The notes beneath the pieces were generated by a model. That model was not told the DNA's origin and made no database searches. It saw only the letters and a list, made by a program, of their open reading frames with translations. 64,000 bases of DNA from Sycon ciliatum (taxonomy: Eukaryota; Porifera; Calcarea; Leucosolenida; Sycettidae): contig NC_088654.1 in NCBI RefSeq assembly GCF_964019385.1, positions 2,868,550-2,932,549 of the forward strand, written 5' to 3'. Shown here piece after piece: positions 42,532 to 53,430 of this stretch. Positions within the stretch are counted from its first letter, which is position 1. Every line of letters starts with the position of its first letter. A program made the position numbers and the translations under genes.

Positions 42532-43455
42532 CACTGCACCTGCGGAGTGCCACAGGGATCTGTGCTCGGCCCCATTTTGTTCAACATATACACTCGGGAA
42601 ATACCCTATGTTGCTGGACATGCTTTGTCTTTGCAGTTTGCAGATGACAATGGTCTCACTTGCAGCAAACCGACTAAGTCTGAAGTGTCTGCAATTCTGC
42701 CTGCGTCAGCTTCAGCTATTGCTAACTGGCTAAACGACCGTGGCTTGATCCTGAATGCTTCCAAAAGCCAGGTGATCTCCATTTCCAGGAACCTACCTGA
42801 GAAGCATACTCCACTCTCGGTGAACTGTAACGGGACCCTGCTGCCTCTTGTGGAGTCTGCCAGGTACCTTGGCGTAACATTTGATAGCAACATGTCTTGG
42901 GATGACCACGTAACCCGCTGTGCAAACCGTGTATCACGAAAGATCGGAGTCCTGTGGAGGATGCGGCGTTGCCTCAGCACACAGGGTCGGATAACTTATT
43001 TCCAGTCCATCATAATGCCCGATCTTCTATATGGATCAAATGCATTTTCGACATCTCTGGCAGCCAGGCACTGTCATCGACTACAGGTTCTGCAAAACCC
43101 TGGTGCCCGTGTAGTGTTCGGACGCCCGCCATGGACATCCGCACATGACCTACTGGAGCGCCTCTCACTGTATCGGGTTACCGAAGTGTACAAGCAGAAG
43201 CTGGCATTCCTTGCATGGCGCTGCCGTTACGGCCAAGCACGTCCTGAGCTTCAGGTTCTCTTACTGCCAGCTTGTGGCCGGTCCACGCGCCTGGACTCCA
43301 GCATGGGTCTCTGCCTGCCACCCGCCCGCAGCAACTCTGGAAAGGGGATATTCGCCTTCCAGGGTGCGCTATGCTGGAACAACCTGCCAAGCAGTATTCG
43401 CTCCATCTCTGTTCCTCGTCAATTCCGTGCTGCCGCAGTCCCGTTTCTTCTATGA
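42532..43455 (+). pseudogene. LINE family 1 RT, C-terminal part
   Basis: CTCGVPQGSVLGPILFNIYT, LSLQFADDNGLTCS, GLILNASKSQVISISRN, SARYLGVTFDSNMSWDDHVT and CWNNLPSSIRSISVPRQFR. FADD is present and the natural stop is reached. The N-terminal half, including the first catalytic Asp, is absent, so it cannot work. Protein identity to 4874-6397 is very high by eye. Confidence 0.88.
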
Positions 43456-43499
43456 ACTGAGAACATTGCAAAGCAATTGTATGTGTGGCTGTCAATGTA

Positions 43500-43735
43500 C
43501 ATATGTGTGTGTGTGTGTGTGTGTGTGTGTTGTGTGTGTGTGTGCACGCGCGTGTGTGTGTGTGGGGGGGGGGTATGTGTCTAAGTATGTGTGTATTGGT
43601 GCGTAGGTGTGGGTATGTACATGTAGATGTATGTGTGTGTGTTTGTGGGTGTAGGTGTGGATGTGTGGATGTGTGGATGTGTGTGTGTGTGGATGTGTGG
43701 ATGTGTGGATGTGTGGATGTGTGGGCGTACATGTA
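43500..43735. repeat. TG-rich microsatellite in the LINE 3' region
   Basis: TG, GGATGTGT and GGGGGG arrays, counterpart of 4540-4752. Confidence 0.92.
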
Positions 43736-44456
43736 GATGTGCAATGCTTCGATTTCTCTATCTTCTCTTCTCTTCTCTCTTCCTTTCGGGGTCTCCCGCT
43801 TCTGGGCCGGCATGGCCCATGCTTCATGCGTGCTTGTTCCTGGTGTTGTTTTGTCTACTGTGTCCTGCCGCTACTCCGGCTTTGGCCGTGACCACGATGT
43901 GTCTCCCCATTTTCTCCTTCATCCTTTTCTTTGTCTTTTTGCTAAAAGCTTTCTTCTCGCCGTGTCCACGATTTTTCTTCTTCTTCTTCTTCTCCATTAT
44001 TCTTTTTCTTTCCTTCCTTTCTCTTCTTCCTTTGCCGAGAACCTTCTGTTCCCATTATTTTCTTTCCATCTCTGTCCCCATTCCTGGGTTATTTGGACTT
44101 CATTCGCTTCCTTGTCATTGGACATGTTCAGTCCGTTCGGTTTGCGAATTTTTATATAAACACAAGCAACCAACCCATACAGAGCTTCACTTTGGGAAAA
44201 GCTGTTGAGATGCTGGAGAGCACTTGTTGCCATGCTTGCGAAATGCCAGCACCGTTGCATGCCTTCAGCCTGCACACTTCCTGGCGTAGCAGATTTCCAA
44301 AACCTGATGCATTGTGTAACTGTGTCCTGATAACATGCAGGAATGACTCCATCGCCTCAGTAACACTCGCCTGTCTCATTGTCAGCAGTTCGCAAATTCC
44401 ATGGATTATTTCACCTTCCATAGGCCTGTACACCATGGTGGCACTGCCACTCTTAC

Positions 44457-45185
44457 ATGGATCTGCACATCCCCAGCTTTGTGCGTACCAGCGACGGCAA
44501 GAGCACATTTCGAGTTTTCCACGAGGATCAATCTCCCACTTGTAGAGTATGCGATTCTACCACCCATATTGCGAGAAACTGTCCGAAGCTGGAACAGGGA
44601 GGTAGAACTCGCCCAAACATCGCGCAGGACACCTCTAACTCAACTGGTACGAACACATCTGCACCGAGCACACTCACCTACTCTAGTGCCTTGCAGGGAG
44701 TGCAAGCTCCCACTTCTAAGTCCCCACCTGAAAAACACGTGGGCTCGCATGGACTTACTCAGCACCAGTCAACCATTGGCACTTCGGTTCAAGAAGCTGC
44801 AATGAAGTCCCCACCCTGTGCTTCCACATCCGACGCCACACAACAGGGAGGCACAAAAGAAAACCATGAGGAAGAGAGTCCACACAGCAGGGCCACTGGC
44901 ACCGGCGGAATGAGCAACGAAACCACGTCGGAGGCACCAGACATCCCTAATAACAGCAGCAGCACTGAGGAGGAGGGGGACGAGGATGACAATGACGACG
45001 ACGCCCCTGCTCCTCCTTCTGATGTCGAGCGAACCGAGCTGTTAATTGCTAACGCTTTAAAAGCATCCAAACGCCAGAGGCAATCCATATCACCGGAGTA
45101 CAAACGTTCCGGGCAAGACAAAAAGAAGCTGCCAAGTTTCTCAAGCAGAAAGCCCCCTAGCCGGAGGCCCGGCTGGCGTAAGTAG
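44457..45185 (+). CDS. LINE family 5 ORF1, Gag-like with CCHC zinc knuckle
   Basis: 242 residues. Near the start, IPSFVRTSDGKSTFRVFHED then CRVCDSTTHIARNC form the usual segment before the knuckle and one CX2CX4HX4C finger. The rest is Ser/Thr/Pro-rich with an acidic stretch (EEEGDEDDNDDDAP) and a basic tail ending RRPGWRK. ORF1 binds the LINE RNA. The Met at 44457 lies only about 30 residues ahead of the finger, whereas ORF1 proteins usually have a longer N-terminal part. An open frame ending ...HHGGTATLT just upstream is shifted, which suggests a frameshift near 44455. Confidence 0.7.
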   Translation: MDLHIPSFVRTSDGKSTFRVFHEDQSPTCRVCDSTTHIARNCPKLEQGGRTRPNIAQDTSNSTGTNTSAPSTLTYSSALQGVQAPTSKSPPEKHVGSHGLTQHQSTIGTSVQEAAMKSPPCASTSDATQQGGTKENHEEESPHSRATGTGGMSNETTSEAPDIPNNSSSTEEEGDEDDNDDDAPAPPSDVERTELLIANALKASKRQRQSISPEYKRSGQDKKKLPSFSSRKPPSRRPGWRK

Positions 45186-45229
45186 ACCATGCAATCATTG
45201 TTTCTCTATGCACTCACAACGTTTTTTGT

Positions 45230-48205
45230 TTGTTTTTCATTCTAATTTCTACTGTTACTATGTCATTGCTAAACACTCCCACCCCTCTACCTGCATTACC
45301 AAGTGCATCAGCAGGTCCGGCTCCATCCCTCCGGATCCTTGTGACAAATGCGTTCAGTATCACAAACAAGATGAGTAACCTGCAGCATACAGTTTCCCAG
45401 AACGATGTCGACATCGCTATTGTCACAGAGACTAAGTTAGGAAATGGCATTCTGGACTCGGATATCTCACTGCCTGGATACACTGTTGCTCGAAAGGACC
45501 GTAACGAGAACGAGGGTGGTGTCGTCATCTGGGCTAAGTCCGAGTTCTCGTTCACGCACCTCTCCCACCTGGAATGTTCAGCGCACGAGGTTCTGTGGGC
45601 GTCTGTCTCCACACAATGCGAGAGCGGAGTCATGATCGGTGCCGTCTACCGCCCAGGGTCATGTGCCGAGTCAGATGTGTCCCTGATTGACCACCTAGAT
45701 GGTGCCCTTGAGGGTGTTCGCCGCCTTGGCACCAATATAATCTTGGCTGGGGATTTCAATGTCCACAACGAGGAGTGGCTTCGCAGCACAAAGACAACTG
45801 TGGCTGGGGAAGCTTTGGAAGTGTTGTGTGCAACCCACCACCTCGACCAGCATGTACACCATCCAACACGCGGTGAAAATACGTCAGACTTAGTTCTTTC
45901 CGACTTCACTACCCCAGTATCAACCAACGTGCTTGCCCCCCTCGGCAGGTCCGACCATGCCGTTTTGATATGCAACTTCCAAGCAGTTTCCGCCCGCCGC
46001 GATCCAACAACCTCCCGCAAGGTGTGGAAATACGATAGTGCTGACTGGAACAGACTCAGGGCGTTTTACCGCGGTCACGGCTGGCAGTCGATAATGTCAG
46101 ACGATCCCACTCTGTATTGCGAGCGATTAACCTCGGCCATTCTGCAAGGCATGGACCAGTACATCCCCACCAAAGTCTTCACCACTCGTTCCTCTGACCC
46201 TCACTGGTGGACTCCAGAGGGCACCATTGCTGAAGAGGCAAAGGAGAAGCAGTGGAAGAAGTGGAGGCAGAACCCGCACCGTGATGACCTCAAGACCTCC
46301 TTCATTGCTTCTGTCAACCGAGCTGTTCGCACACAGCAGAGCGCCCATATGTCTAGCGTCAATCGACTGCGCCACACACTCAGCTGCCAGTCACTTAGTG
46401 ATAAACAGTGGTGGACAAACATGAAGAAAGCCACTGGCGCTACACGCAACTCCGCTGATGTTCCTTTGCTAGTTGATAGCCATGGCAAGGAGTTCCACAC
46501 CTCAGCAGAGAAGGCTGAGTGCCTGGCACAGCATTTCTCCTCGAAGTGCAGCTTGGGTGACCGAGAACTGACTATCAATGACCTTCCTGCGGTGACCATT
46601 CCGACCCACGAGCCATTAGAGCACGTCCATTTCCGAGAAGCTTCAGTCCAGCGGCATCTTGCAAGGCTAGTCCCATCCAAGGCATCTGGACCTGACAGCA
46701 TTCCGTGTCGGGTATTGAAAGAGTGCTCTAAGGAACTTGCTGCTCCCATCACGAAACTGTTCCGTGTTAGCTTTCGTGCCGGTGTTGTACCGTCCCAATG
46801 GAAGCTCGCCCATGTTGTCCCGGTATACAAGAAGCCACCTCGATCTAGGCCATCCAACTACCGGCCTGTGTCCTTGCTCTCCGTTTTATCCAAGGTCATG
46901 GAGTGTATTATAAACCAACAAGTCACCAATTCCCTGGAGCGCAACGACCTGCTGCCTGACAGCCAGTTTGGTTTTAGACGTGGCCGTGGCACAGCTGACC
47001 TCCTCACAGCACTCCAGAGCGAATGGGTGCAGGTTGTAGCTGAGGGAGGCTGTGTCCCAGTAGTAGCAATTGATATTGCCGGTGCGTTTGACCGCGTCTC
47101 TCACGTCGGCCTCCTCAACAAAGCAGAGCGAGTAGGCATCGGCGGACCTCTTCTCTCTTGGCTACGCGACTACCTGAGTAACCGCTGCCTAAAGGTGGTA
47201 ACTGGAAGCCACGCTTCCAAGAAGTACCCGATCACTGCCGGAGTGCCCCAGGGCAGCGTCCTGGGCCCCACACTCTTCATATTGTTTGCTGCCGATATCG
47301 ACCAATGCCTCTCGCATGGAGTAAAGCTCAGCTCTTTCGCCGATGACACTACCGTGTACAGTCTGATCAGACCAAACGACAACCTCCAGGAGAAGGCAGC
47401 ATCCTTACAGACAACCCTCAGCAATCTTGCCGCATGGGGCCAGCAATGGCGGATCCAGTTCGAGCCCACCAAGAGCCAGCGCCTGATTTTGTGCAATGCT
47501 CGAAAGCGCCCTGACTTTCCACCAACCACTTTTGCCGGCGAGATTATTCCGGACTCGGACCACCTAAAGCTGCTTGGAGATACGTTCGACTCTAAGCTTG
47601 GGTTCCAGCGCCATATTCATGCTGTCGCTGTCAAGGCCAGCCAGCGCCTGGGATTCTTGCGCCGTGCCGCTTGGCTTCTGGGTCATGAGGGCCGCCGTGC
47701 CGTGTATAAGGGGTTCATTCGGCCCATCCTGGAGTACGCACCCCTAGCCACCATGTGTGCAGCCCAATCCCACCTAGCACGCTATGACAGGGTGCAGGAG
47801 AAGGCAATGCGCATTATCGGACCTGGCACGATCCTTCAGAGCCTGCAGCTCAGGAGGGCAATCTCAGGGCTTGCATATGTGTACAAGTTGCACTACATTA
47901 AGGGTCCACCCCAGCTGACAGCCCTCCTCCCGCCACCGTCGGCGCATGCAACTACTCCAAGAACCCGCCGACAACTAGCTTCTCGCCACCCTTTCCAGTT
48001 GCAATGGCCACTTGCTCGGACAGCACCGAACTACCTACTGAGGTCATTCCCCTACATCCTCATTGCGGCATGGAACGACATTCCTGAGCAAGCCATCCCG
48101 GAACCTCCGGCATCGAAGGGAATGCAGGCGTTCAAGTCTCGCATTTGTCAGCACCTGATGCGCCAAGATTGGTTGTGGGCGACAGCATTCCATGGCTTAA
48201 TTTGA
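45230..48205 (+). CDS. LINE family 5 ORF2: APE endonuclease and reverse transcriptase
   Basis: An intact frame of 991 residues. The APE nuclease covers about 35-255: LVTNAFSITNK, IAIVTETKLGNG, IILAGDFNVHNEEWL (about 173) and LGRSDHAVLICNF. A linker follows with TRSSDPHWWTPEGT and the region around residues 370-440. RT has SKASGPDSIPCRVLKECS (about 487), NYRPVSLLSVLSKVMECI, DSQFGFRRGRGTADLL, VVAIDIAGAFDRVSHVG (about 611), AGVPQGSVLGPTLFILF and LSSFADDTTVYS (about 702). The C-terminal region ends near residue 990. All catalytic motifs are present and there are no stops, so this copy could encode active enzyme; ORF1 damage may still limit it. The gap from ORF1 is about 45 bp. The first Met used may be internal. 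Confidence 0.92.
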   Translation: MFFILISTVTMSLLNTPTPLPALPSASAGPAPSLRILVTNAFSITNKMSNLQHTVSQNDVDIAIVTETKLGNGILDSDISLPGYTVARKDRNENEGGVVIWAKSEFSFTHLSHLECSAHEVLWASVSTQCESGVMIGAVYRPGSCAESDVSLIDHLDGALEGVRRLGTNIILAGDFNVHNEEWLRSTKTTVAGEALEVLCATHHLDQHVHHPTRGENTSDLVLSDFTTPVSTNVLAPLGRSDHAVLICNFQAVSARRDPTTSRKVWKYDSADWNRLRAFYRGHGWQSIMSDDPTLYCERLTSAILQGMDQYIPTKVFTTRSSDPHWWTPEGTIAEEAKEKQWKKWRQNPHRDDLKTSFIASVNRAVRTQQSAHMSSVNRLRHTLSCQSLSDKQWWTNMKKATGATRNSADVPLLVDSHGKEFHTSAEKAECLAQHFSSKCSLGDRELTINDLPAVTIPTHEPLEHVHFREASVQRHLARLVPSKASGPDSIPCRVLKECSKELAAPITKLFRVSFRAGVVPSQWKLAHVVPVYKKPPRSRPSNYRPVSLLSVLSKVMECIINQQVTNSLERNDLLPDSQFGFRRGRGTADLLTALQSEWVQVVAEGGCVPVVAIDIAGAFDRVSHVGLLNKAERVGIGGPLLSWLRDYLSNRCLKVVTGSHASKKYPITAGVPQGSVLGPTLFILFAADIDQCLSHGVKLSSFADDTTVYSLIRPNDNLQEKAASLQTTLSNLAAWGQQWRIQFEPTKSQRLILCNARKRPDFPPTTFAGEIIPDSDHLKLLGDTFDSKLGFQRHIHAVAVKASQRLGFLRRAAWLLGHEGRRAVYKGFIRPILEYAPLATMCAAQSHLARYDRVQEKAMRIIGPGTILQSLQLRRAISGLAYVYKLHYIKGPPQLTALLPPPSAHATTPRTRRQLASRHPFQLQWPLARTAPNYLLRSFPYILIAAWNDIPEQAIPEPPASKGMQAFKSRICQHLMRQDWLWATAFHGLI

Positions 48206-48540
48206 CGATGTTCCATTCTCCAGTCCCACAACGATCACCTTGTCTTCACCCCACTGAACTGTACCTTGCTCCCTAGACCTCTCGAATCACCTCAGTGCAG
48301 AATGTGTTTGCGTTAATGTTTATTTCTTCTCTTCTTTCCTTTTTACTGCTTTTCGTGGCTCCTTTCTCGCTGATCCAGTGCCTGCACACTACTCTGCGTG
48401 GCAGCAGCTCCGATCTAACTTCTCCATATTGCCCCCTCCCCCCACTGAAAGCAACGCAGCTGCTGGTCCATTGCCATAGTTTCCTGAACCAATCTGGCAC
48501 TCACTCACTCACCCTCACTCACCCGCCCCCGCCCCCTCTC

Positions 48541-48799
<259 letters not shown>

Positions 48800-49064
48800 C
48801 CATAATTGTCTGGCTCTCAGGTTCTCACTCTTCACACAAAGTTTTTCTTCTCTCCCTTTCCCCCATGGTACGTGATGTGCGCCTTGATCCCGAGACCATT
48901 GGTCGGGGGAGCGCACTTCACCTCACCGGCACAGCTCAATAGCACCTACACGTCCATTGTAGTCCCCTATGTTCTCTTGATGTTGTTGTTGTTTTTCTCT
49001 TCCATTCTATATGTAGGCATGTGCACTTTCATAAAAAAATAAATAAAAAATATAAAAAATCAAA

Positions 49065-49690
49065 ACATAGGCAAAGCAAGGGTTGAGGGCGGAGGTTTAT
49101 AATGTCAACAATTTACGTACTGGGTAAACACGTAATTTTCAGGACACGAATAAAATAATATCCTGTCACAGGTTCAACACTGTCACATGTCATAGTGAAC
49201 AGACAATGCACCATGGGCAGACTCCCATTTTTCGGGTGAGTTTGGGGCGCTTAGTATGCTACAGATTATACATTCGTGTTCACAAGGACGAGACGAGACC
49301 AACAAATGCAGACGAGAGAATCTCACCAGTAGTCCACAGCTGAGCATCTCCACAACTCAGGTCACCAAGTGGATACGTGGCGTCATCTACATCTTCCACG
49401 GTGGACTCATCACTTTGGCAGGCATCTCTGTCAAGCTCCATCATCCTTTACCCCGTCAAGGCACAAACTTAGAATCACCAAATCAACTGCTGGCACTCGG
49501 ACGATTCCTTGGGAGCAGGATTATTTTTTTTTGATTTTGGGACCAAACAGCGAACGCGTCCTTTGAGCATGACCTGCGCCGCTTTGACCTCATGCGGATT
49601 CTATATTTTCCCTCGGCACTCGTGCCCGAGCTGAATCAATCATCCGACGCGGTTGTGCATCTCGTGTCGCCTCCCGGTATTTTACGCCTC
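49065..49690. other. Right flank of the hAT element; no gene recognised
   Basis: Belongs to the 8.4-kb hAT element. Two short plus-strand frames share sequence in different phases; neither is recognised. Confidence 0.5.
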
Positions 49691-49947
49691 CCTGAGCCCG
49701 ACTGTACCTCGCTTGAATATGCTTCAGACGATCCCACCCACACAACATCACTTTTCGGTTGCATCGATCAGGGTCAGTTCGTAGATCTACAACTGTACGC
49801 TGGCACATGGTTTTGTGGTGATATTTTTTTCATGACTTTGACCTCAATTTCGTGTGTTCAAATATGGAAGAATCAAATTTTGAGTAAGATATAATAGATG
49901 AGTAAAGCACTGGAACTCGAAGCAGTAGAGCAAGTGAGAGTTAGGAA

Positions 49948-51336
49948 TTATTTGTGATTCACAATAAAGTGGATGGTTGCGCCTTGGAAATTGGCTCCCT
50001 GAAACAGATTCAGAGTTGACGCGGACGAGACCGATGGCTGTGCCGAGACAGGTGCTGGCGGTAGTGCCACTGGCGCCAGGGCCAAATCTCCGAAAATGTC
50101 ATTATCAGACATTCCCAGGAGTAGCTGGTCAACAGTGTCGACGGTGTCCGAAGGAGCAGACTGACTGGTTACAAGCTGGTCAGCTGGCGTGTAGCTTTCA
50201 ACGAGTTGGTCTGCAGCGTCCTGATTCAGCTGCCACGTAGTCGTTTCTTGAAGTGGGGCTGCCGTCGACGCGGTCACGTCAAGGCAAGTAGCCATCCGCT
50301 GCTGCTGCTTCTCGCCTGGCTTGCTGTAGCTGAGAAGTGACTGGGCATTTTTGTGGCCAGTCACAGACATTATGTCGTTGGAAGAAAACCCGTTCTCTTG
50401 GAGAACTGTTACACAGGTAGCACGGAGACAGTGATTTGTGTAAATCCGCGATGTGCCAACTTTCTCGGACAGGCTCTTCATCATGTTGTCCAAGGTATTC
50501 TTGCCCAGTGGGGCATTCTCGTACCAGACTCTGTCGCGCGGAGGTAGGTTCCATCGCGGGCGTTGAAACAGACGGTTGCAATCTGGATTCAGGTGTTGTA
50601 GAAGTATACTGATCGCCAACACTTGTTGAGGGCACTGAATCCTTCCTGCTTGCTTTGTTGCCGTGTTTTCCGAAGCGCCACCCTGGTGGTTCTTGGTGCT
50701 GAAGTTCGTGTTTAACGTGTAGTAATCTTTGCCTTCGTTGTCCTTGCAGAGCGTCAAGGATTCCTTTGTCAGCCGGCACTGAACTTCACGTCCCCGGAGG
50801 CCATGGTGGTACGTCAGGTAGAACCAAACTTCCATATTTAGGTTGCTTGGCTCTTTCGAGTACAAAAACAACTTGTTAATCTTTGCAAAATCCTCGGCAC
50901 TGATAATTGCCTTGGACTGTGTTGCGTTTAGTTCGCCCTGCCGTTTTAGTTTCTTCAGGATTCCGTCGTAGGCTTGGTTTGAACGGCGGAACTCAGGATC
51001 GGTGAAGATATTCATGTCACGGTCAGTCTCAGCTAGGTGGCGATTGATTGCTGCTCTGAACCCCTGGTAACTACTCCGCTGGTAGTACTCTTTCTTCTGT
51101 GTTCTTATACCCAAATAAGTCTTACATAGTGCTTCATTCAATTCGTCCTTGCAGCACGTGGCCAGATCAATATTGGTTCCATTGTCGGCAGCATAATCCA
51201 TAAACACTTTCACCCATCCCTTCGTGGTGGACGATGTGCTCTTCGGTACTCTTTCAGTGATCACAGTGTCCACCTCCTGCACTGAAACGGACTCGAACCG
51301 GCGCTTGGCAGTTGGTTCCGACGATGAATCGGCCAT
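49948..51336 (-). CDS. Crypton/DUF3504-type tyrosine recombinase
   Basis: A single intact frame of 462 residues starting MADSSSEPTAKRRFESVSVQ. Residues about 30-150 form the N-terminal helical part. The catalytic domain has HHGLRGREVQ (first catalytic Arg, about 190), a YYTLNTNFSTKNHQGG strand region with a candidate catalytic Lys, NHCLRATCV (His-x-x-Arg, about 315), TGHKNAQSLLSYSKP (the last His and the nucleophile Tyr, about 340-352). This set (R, K, HxxR, H, Y) and the PLGKNTLDNMMKSLSEKVG then SRIYTNHCLRA context match Crypton-derived DUF3504 proteins, including ZMYM/QRICH1-like genes. The C-terminal about 100 residues are Ala/Pro/Gln-rich and unassigned. It may be a Crypton transposon or a domesticated gene; no clear transposon ends were found. 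Confidence 0.82.
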   Translation of the reverse strand: MADSSSEPTAKRRFESVSVQEVDTVITERVPKSTSSTTKGWVKVFMDYAADNGTNIDLATCCKDELNEALCKTYLGIRTQKKEYYQRSSYQGFRAAINRHLAETDRDMNIFTDPEFRRSNQAYDGILKKLKRQGELNATQSKAIISAEDFAKINKLFLYSKEPSNLNMEVWFYLTYHHGLRGREVQCRLTKESLTLCKDNEGKDYYTLNTNFSTKNHQGGASENTATKQAGRIQCPQQVLAISILLQHLNPDCNRLFQRPRWNLPPRDRVWYENAPLGKNTLDNMMKSLSEKVGTSRIYTNHCLRATCVTVLQENGFSSNDIMSVTGHKNAQSLLSYSKPGEKQQQRMATCLDVTASTAAPLQETTTWQLNQDAADQLVESYTPADQLVTSQSAPSDTVDTVDQLLLGMSDNDIFGDLALAPVALPPAPVSAQPSVSSASTLNLFQGANFQGATIHFIVNHK

Positions 51337-51469
51337 ATTAGGTAAGACACTTCCAAAAAAGGTAAGAGCAAGGTAAGAACTCTGCGCTCACTCTGCACAG
51401 GAAACAATAAAACTGATAGTGCGCATGAGCAGTACGATAGAGCTTTGATGGTTTTTGCGTACCAGGAGC

Positions 51470-51502
51470 GGGCTTTGATGGCAAATCAAAGCCCGCTCTC
51501 CG
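51470..51502. repeat. Hairpin upstream of the Crypton recombinase
   Basis: GAGCGGGCTTTGAT and ATCAAAGCCCGCTC pair perfectly around a short loop (GGCAA). It resembles the hairpin at 41222-41284 (GGGCTTGATGG...). It lies about 135 bp upstream of the recombinase start, where a recombinase site or promoter element could sit. Confidence 0.7.
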
Positions 51503-51509
51503 AGGCCGC

Positions 51510-52220
51510 TGATTGGTCGTAACCTAGCAAAGGGCACGTGGGTCGTTTGAAGATACAATCAATCACGTCCCCGACAAGAAGTCAGGGAGGGGCGGATGGG
51601 GGAGACGGGGCGCTCTGGCGGGATTTTACGGTACTGTAATTTCACAAATTTTCGGTGTACTTTTATTTTCGGTACTTTCGGTGCGTCTGTTTCATACCTA
51701 AAATTTCAATACACCGAACAAACACTAACACACTTATTCCAATAGAGAACTGCTTCTCTGTACCGAAAATTTCTGTTCACCTAACCTAGCCTGTTGCCCT
51801 CTTACCGAAAATTTTGGGCACCGAAATATTCTGAAATTAGAGTACTCTTGGTTATACCCAGAAGGCTGCGCTTGCGCAGTGTAGTTCTCCTAGTCGTTCT
51901 CCTAACAGAGTTCTCCTAGTAGTTCTCACAGTTATTCTTCTTGTCCTCCGAGTTGTCTTCTCCTTGTAATTGCCTCTGTCCTCTACTTTAGTCCTCTTTG
52001 TGCTCAGTTAATATAACTATTATAACAACCCACAATTCCGTGCAGTATAAAGAGTGTGATATTAAAAGAAGTAGTAGAGTAGAGTACCGTAGTTCCAGTA
52101 AGATACCCATATATAGACGGCGTAGGTCAGAAGTTCCTGCTGATGACAAATCTCTTGTCGACACAACTTTTGCGTCTCTTTGTGATAACAATAGAAGTAA
52201 ATAAGTAATGCTGCTAGTTG
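51510..52220. other. No gene recognised; possible gypsy-3 leader
   Basis: Contains ACCGAAAATTT-type repeats at 51650-51835 and a run of GTTCTCCTAGTxGTTCTCC repeats at about 51880-51930. A short frame at 51998-52204 (YRRRRSEVPADDKSLVDTTF) precedes the gypsy-like frames. It may be the LTR or leader of that element, but no LTR pair was found. Confidence 0.35.
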
Positions 52221-52221
52221 G

Positions 52222-53022
52222 TTGGAATCCATTCTGCCTTGGGGTGATGCTGATTGTCATTCTGGGGAATGTGATATGGGTTCAACTGTTGAGTATGAGG
52301 TGCTAGCAGACACTTCGCTGGGTGCCCCTTACTCCGCATGCACGGAATGCTGTGATGACGGCTCGGGGGCGCATATCCCACTTTTAGAAGAGTTTGAAGA
52401 AGAGGATGAACCTCTTCTTCCCTTTGCGCCTCCGGAAATCCATCACAACACCCCTAATTTTTTAGCTATTCAAAGTGTTGATGGATCAAAATGCGGATGA
52501 CACACCTGTTTTGCCCGTTGTCTTCGCGCTTGATACCACGCCCGTGTTGCAAGCTGTAAATGCTCTCCACGAAGAAGATACATGTACTGATGATGAATAC
52601 CTCGACCTGACCATCCCTAATGTTTCTGCCCGTTCAAGTGGTTTTTACGTTTCGGGTACCTTTAACTTTCCTAATCCAGATGCTAGTGCAACCACTCCTG
52701 TTCATGTCAGCCGTATCCTTGTTGATACGAGTGCCGCAGTTTCACTCGTGAAAGAGAGTGTCCTAAAACAGTGTGATGTTCATCCAGACTCCCACAGTGC
52801 TGAAGACGTATTCGGAGTAAGACGTCTGTATTCTGCAGAGGGCCGCCCCATGGAATTTTCGGGAGCCGTGACCTTTACCCTGCAGTTGGACCATTCCAGC
52901 ACTCCTTTACAACTTTCAGCTATCATAGTCCCCAATTTGCATGAAGACTTTTTGTTGGGCCCAGACGTCCCAGTGAAATATGGCATAGTTTTAAACTTGA
53001 GTAAGTGTACGATGACCTGGAG
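52222..53022 (+). pseudogene. Gypsy-3a gag-protease remnant
   Basis: Two overlapping frames (52222-52500 and 52475-53020). The second contains HVSRILVDTSAAVSLVKESV, a retropepsin-like active site where DTG has become DTS, followed by VRRLYSAEGRPMEFSGAVTF and LSAIIVPNLHEDFLLGPDV, the flap-to-end pattern of gypsy proteases (IILGMD-like FLLGPDV). A frame change near 52490 and the LINE insertion at 53023 break it. No zinc knuckle is visible. Confidence 0.65.
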
Positions 53023-53430
53023 TTGTTGTTGTTTATTTATTTTACTTCGCATGGCAAACGGGCAGTTCTACCCAATATTATGGAAGCGATGACAACCAGT
53101 AAGAAGAGTCAGACATGAAGAGAAAAATAAATGAAAATAAAAATACGAAAATAGGAGTAGCAATGAGGGGAGACAGGGTCAAGACGAGCAGAAAAAATGG
53201 ATCTCAACTTTACAAGTCGGGTCATCGTAGCATGATTCTATCGAGCCTCATCAGCAGGTTACGAAAGCCATTACATTTAACCGAAGTAAAAATACGCCTA
53301 GCATGCGTTTGAATTCACGGACAGATACTATGGACTTCATACAGTCGGGCAGGCCATTCCAGAGTCGGCAGCTGGCGAGAAGCAGTCAGCATGCGCCAGA
53401 GGCACTGTGGGCCAGGGGGGGGGGGGAAGG
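53023..53430 (-). mobile_element. Short 5'-truncated LINE fragment inserted in gypsy-3a
   Basis: Begins (3' end) with GTTGTTGTTTATTTATTTTA, the reverse of an ATAAATAAACAACAAC tail. On the minus strand it carries a C-terminal RT piece (SRQLPTLEWPARLYEVHS in one frame; WNGLPDCMKSIVSVREFKRM in another) like other LINEs here. A G run of about 13 bp marks the other end. The gypsy frame resumes after it. Confidence 0.65.

Larger units (their letters stand above)
42530..44162 (+). mobile_element. LINE family 1, 5'-truncated copy 2
   Basis: Homology with the copy at 4101-7455 starts at about CACTGCACCTGCGGAG and continues through the RT C-terminal half, the TG microsatellite, the pyrimidine tract and the GGTTTGCGAATTTTTATATA tail. 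It is younger than copy 1: its coding part has no stop. Confidence 0.88.

Noticed and set aside
44152..44508. Minus-strand 118-aa frame opposite LINE ORF1 (TEAMESFLHVIRTQLHNASG)
   Set aside because: It reads like protein but lies antisense to the LINE 5' part and has no neighbour on that strand. Probably a shadow frame.
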